Below, one piece after another: positions 4,933-6,323 of a stretch of DNA of 6,323 bases. The translations under genes and the position numbers were made by a program. The notes under the pieces are model-generated. The model saw nothing but the letters and a program-made list of their open reading frames with translations, searched no databases and was not told the origin of the DNA. The stretch's first letter is position 1. Each line of letters begins with the position of its first letter. The stretch spans positions 1 through 6,323 of the forward strand of contig CAMOGZ010000092.1 in the NCBI GenBank assembly GCA_946614405.1, given 5' to 3'. This DNA comes from an uncultured Eubacterium sp. (GTDB taxonomy: Bacteria > Bacillota > Clostridia > Peptostreptococcales > Anaerovoracaceae).

Positions 4933-5298
4933 ATGGAATGGAAATTTGAATCGGGACAGCCGATCTACACGCAGATCATCGACCAGATGAGCATGCGGAT
5001 CGCCAGCGGGGCCTATCAGCCCGGAGACAAGCTTCCCTCCGTCCGCGACCTGGCAATGGATGCAGGGGTGAATCCGAACACCATGCAGCGGGCGTTGGGA
5101 GAACTTGAGAGAAGGGGGCTGGTGTTCACAGAACGCACCAGCGGACGCTTTGTGACGAAGGAGGAGTCGGTGCTGCGGGAGCTGCACCGGGAGCTTGCAG
5201 CAGGTTACATCGAGGACCTGTTCCACAAGCTCCATCAGATTGGGATGAGTGATGAAGAGATCGTTCGTGCAATAGACGAATGGAGACAGGAGGCATAG
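4933..5298 (+). CDS. GntR family transcriptional regulator, YtrA type
   Basis: A 121-residue repressor. The N-terminal winged helix-turn-helix spans about residues 10-76: QPIYTQI, GxYxPGDKLPSVRDLA (26-41), the recognition segment NPNTMQRALGELERRGL (47-63), and the wing ending GRFVT (71-75). The short helical C-terminus (about 78-121) has no effector domain of the FadR or HutC kind, which defines the YtrA subfamily; these usually repress ABC transporter operons that include their own gene and respond to cell-wall antibiotics or other stress. ATG at 4933 has AGGGGG (4922-4927) 5 nt upstream. The stop is 1 nt from the ATPase start. The cognate operator is probably the repeat cluster at 4841-4886. 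The inducer is unknown. Confidence 0.93.
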   Translation: MEWKFESGQPIYTQIIDQMSMRIASGAYQPGDKLPSVRDLAMDAGVNPNTMQRALGELERRGLVFTERTSGRFVTKEESVLRELHRELAAGYIEDLFHKLHQIGMSDEEIVRAIDEWRQEA

Positions 5299-5299
5299 C

Positions 5300-5995
5300 A
5301 TGGGAGTGATAGAATGCAGGAAATTAAGTAAGAGTTACGGGGCCGTTCCGGCTTTGTGCGATGTGGATCTGACCCTGGAGAAGGGGCAGATCGTGGGGCT
5401 GCTGGGACCCAACGGATCCGGCAAGACCACTTTCATCAAGATCGCCACAGGACTTTTGACACCCACTTCCGGAGAGATCCGGATCCACGGGGACCTGCCC
5501 GGAGCCGAGACCAAGAAGATCGTGGCTTACCTTCCGGACAAGGAATTCCTGCCGGAATATATGACGGTGGAAGGCCTGATGAAGTTCTACCGGGACTTCT
5601 TCGATGATTTCAACGAGCGGAAGGCGGTGGAGATGTTCAAGTCCCTCGGCATCATGCCGAAGATGACCATCAAGAGCATGTCCAAGGGAACCAGAGAGAA
5701 GGTGCAGCTGGTGCTGACCATGAGCCGGGAGGCCCAGGTTTACTTCCTGGACGAGCCCATCGGCGGAGTGGATCCGGCGGCCAGAGATTACATACTGAAG
5801 ACTATCATTTCCAACTACAGCGAGGATGCCGTGGTGGTGATCTCCACCCACCTCATCAGCGATGTGGAATCGGTACTGGATGATGTGGTCTTCATCAAAG
5901 AGGGACGCGTGGTGCTCCATGAGTTTGCAGATGTGATCCGCGAGGAGAAGGACACCAGCATTGACGGATTGTTCAGGGAGGTATTCAGATGTTAG
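5300..5995 (+). CDS. ABC transporter ATP-binding protein
   Basis: A 231-residue ATPase expected to drive the permease encoded next to it. Visible motifs: A-loop Tyr13, Walker A GPNGSGKT (36-43), Walker B VYFLDE (147-152) with catalytic Glu152, D-loop GGVDPAA (155-161) and H-loop His184 in STHL. Two elements are unusual: the Q-loop position carries Asp80 (YLPDKEF) rather than Gln, and the signature is MSKGT (127-131) rather than LSGGQ. Such variation is common in ATPases paired with YtrA-type regulators, so activity is still likely. ATG at 5300 has AGGAGG (5288-5293) 6 nt upstream. It sits 1 nt after the regulator and overlaps the permease by 7 nt, indicating translational coupling. The substrate is unknown; export of a toxic compound or envelope-related function is inferred from the module type. 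Confidence 0.93.
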   Translation: MGVIECRKLSKSYGAVPALCDVDLTLEKGQIVGLLGPNGSGKTTFIKIATGLLTPTSGEIRIHGDLPGAETKKIVAYLPDKEFLPEYMTVEGLMKFYRDFFDDFNERKAVEMFKSLGIMPKMTIKSMSKGTREKVQLVLTMSREAQVYFLDEPIGGVDPAARDYILKTIISNYSEDAVVVISTHLISDVESVLDDVVFIKEGRVVLHEFADVIREEKDTSIDGLFREVFRC

Positions 5996-6323
5996 GGAAT
6001 CTTATGAAATATGAGTTCAAGGCCATCGGCCGGATCATGCTGCCCATTTATGCGGCATGGATCATCATCTCGCTGCTGTTCGGCATTACCATCCGGACCA
6101 GCGCCAACCCGGACAATCCGGGAACATTCATGATCATCGCGATCCTGCTGTTCACGGCGATCATTACCATCGCAGGGGTCATGACCCTGGTGCTCATCGT
6201 GCAGCGGTTTTCCAAGGGACTTCTGGGAAATGAGGGCTACCTCATGATGAGTGTGCCGGCTACGGCGGCACAGCATATATGGAACAAAGGCTTATCCTCC
6301 GGGATCTGGTGTCTGTTCAGCGC
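5989..6323 (+). CDS. ABC-2 type permease, partial (cut by window end)
   Basis: The first 111 residues of a membrane protein with no stop before the window edge. A short basic N-terminus is followed by hydrophobic segments at about 15-34 and 46-70. The motif RFSKGLLGNEGYLM (73-86) and the following SVPAT...HIW segment match the N-terminal region of ABC-2 permeases commonly found in GntR-regulated Clostridia operons. ATG at 5989 lies inside the end of the ATPase gene (7-nt overlap) and is preceded by GGGAGG (5976-5981), 7 nt away. It should form the membrane channel for the adjacent ATPase. More permease genes may follow beyond the window. Confidence 0.85.
   Translation, partial: MLGNLMKYEFKAIGRIMLPIYAAWIIISLLFGITIRTSANPDNPGTFMIIAILLFTAIITIAGVMTLVLIVQRFSKGLLGNEGYLMMSVPATAAQHIWNKGLSSGIWCLFS

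Overview
The window reads as chromosome of a moderately GC-rich Gram-positive anaerobe of the Clostridia, most likely a Lachnospiraceae-type gut bacterium. This is inferred from strong AGGAGG-type ribosome binding sites, sigma-A promoters (often with extended -10), many intrinsic terminators, and the gene families present (PF06541 membrane protein, DUF6485-like Cys protein, YtrA-type GntR with an ABC-2 transporter). No transposase, phage gene or CRISPR array is visible.

Layout. (1) 1-1143: a promoter and one monocistronic gene (+) for a PF06541 membrane protein with a charged C-terminal tail, ending at a long hairpin that also terminates the convergent operon. (2) 1137-4207, minus strand: a three-gene operon, yhdT-like / panF-like / alpha-beta hydrolase, with tight spacing (1 nt, then 10 nt). 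It is driven by a good promoter at 4179-4207 and preceded by a leader of about 250 nt. The leader carries an intrinsic terminator, an overlapping antiterminator, an anti-antiterminator and a multi-helix upstream domain closed by a stem that starts at the predicted transcription start. This is the architecture of a transcription-attenuating riboswitch, and I do not recognise the aptamer as a known class. (3) 4251-4446, minus strand: an unexplained hairpin, then tRNA-Ala(GGC) with its own promoter and a perfect 17-bp terminator hairpin. (4) 4474-4809, plus strand: a 74-residue cysteine-rich protein with its own promoter and terminator, divergent from the tRNA. (5) 4832-6323, plus strand: a GntR/YtrA-type repressor, an ABC ATPase and an ABC-2 type permease cut by the window end. 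The three genes are translationally coupled behind a promoter overlaid with nested inverted repeats, probably the autoregulatory operator.

How it works together. The minus-strand operon is expected to import pantothenate, the coenzyme A precursor, or a related carboxylate, with Na+. The leader would decide whether RNA polymerase reads into it. The hydrolase co-transcribed with the transporter has no assigned substrate. The plus-strand operon at the right end is a classic inducible efflux or envelope-stress ABC module in which the repressor is released by an unknown signal.
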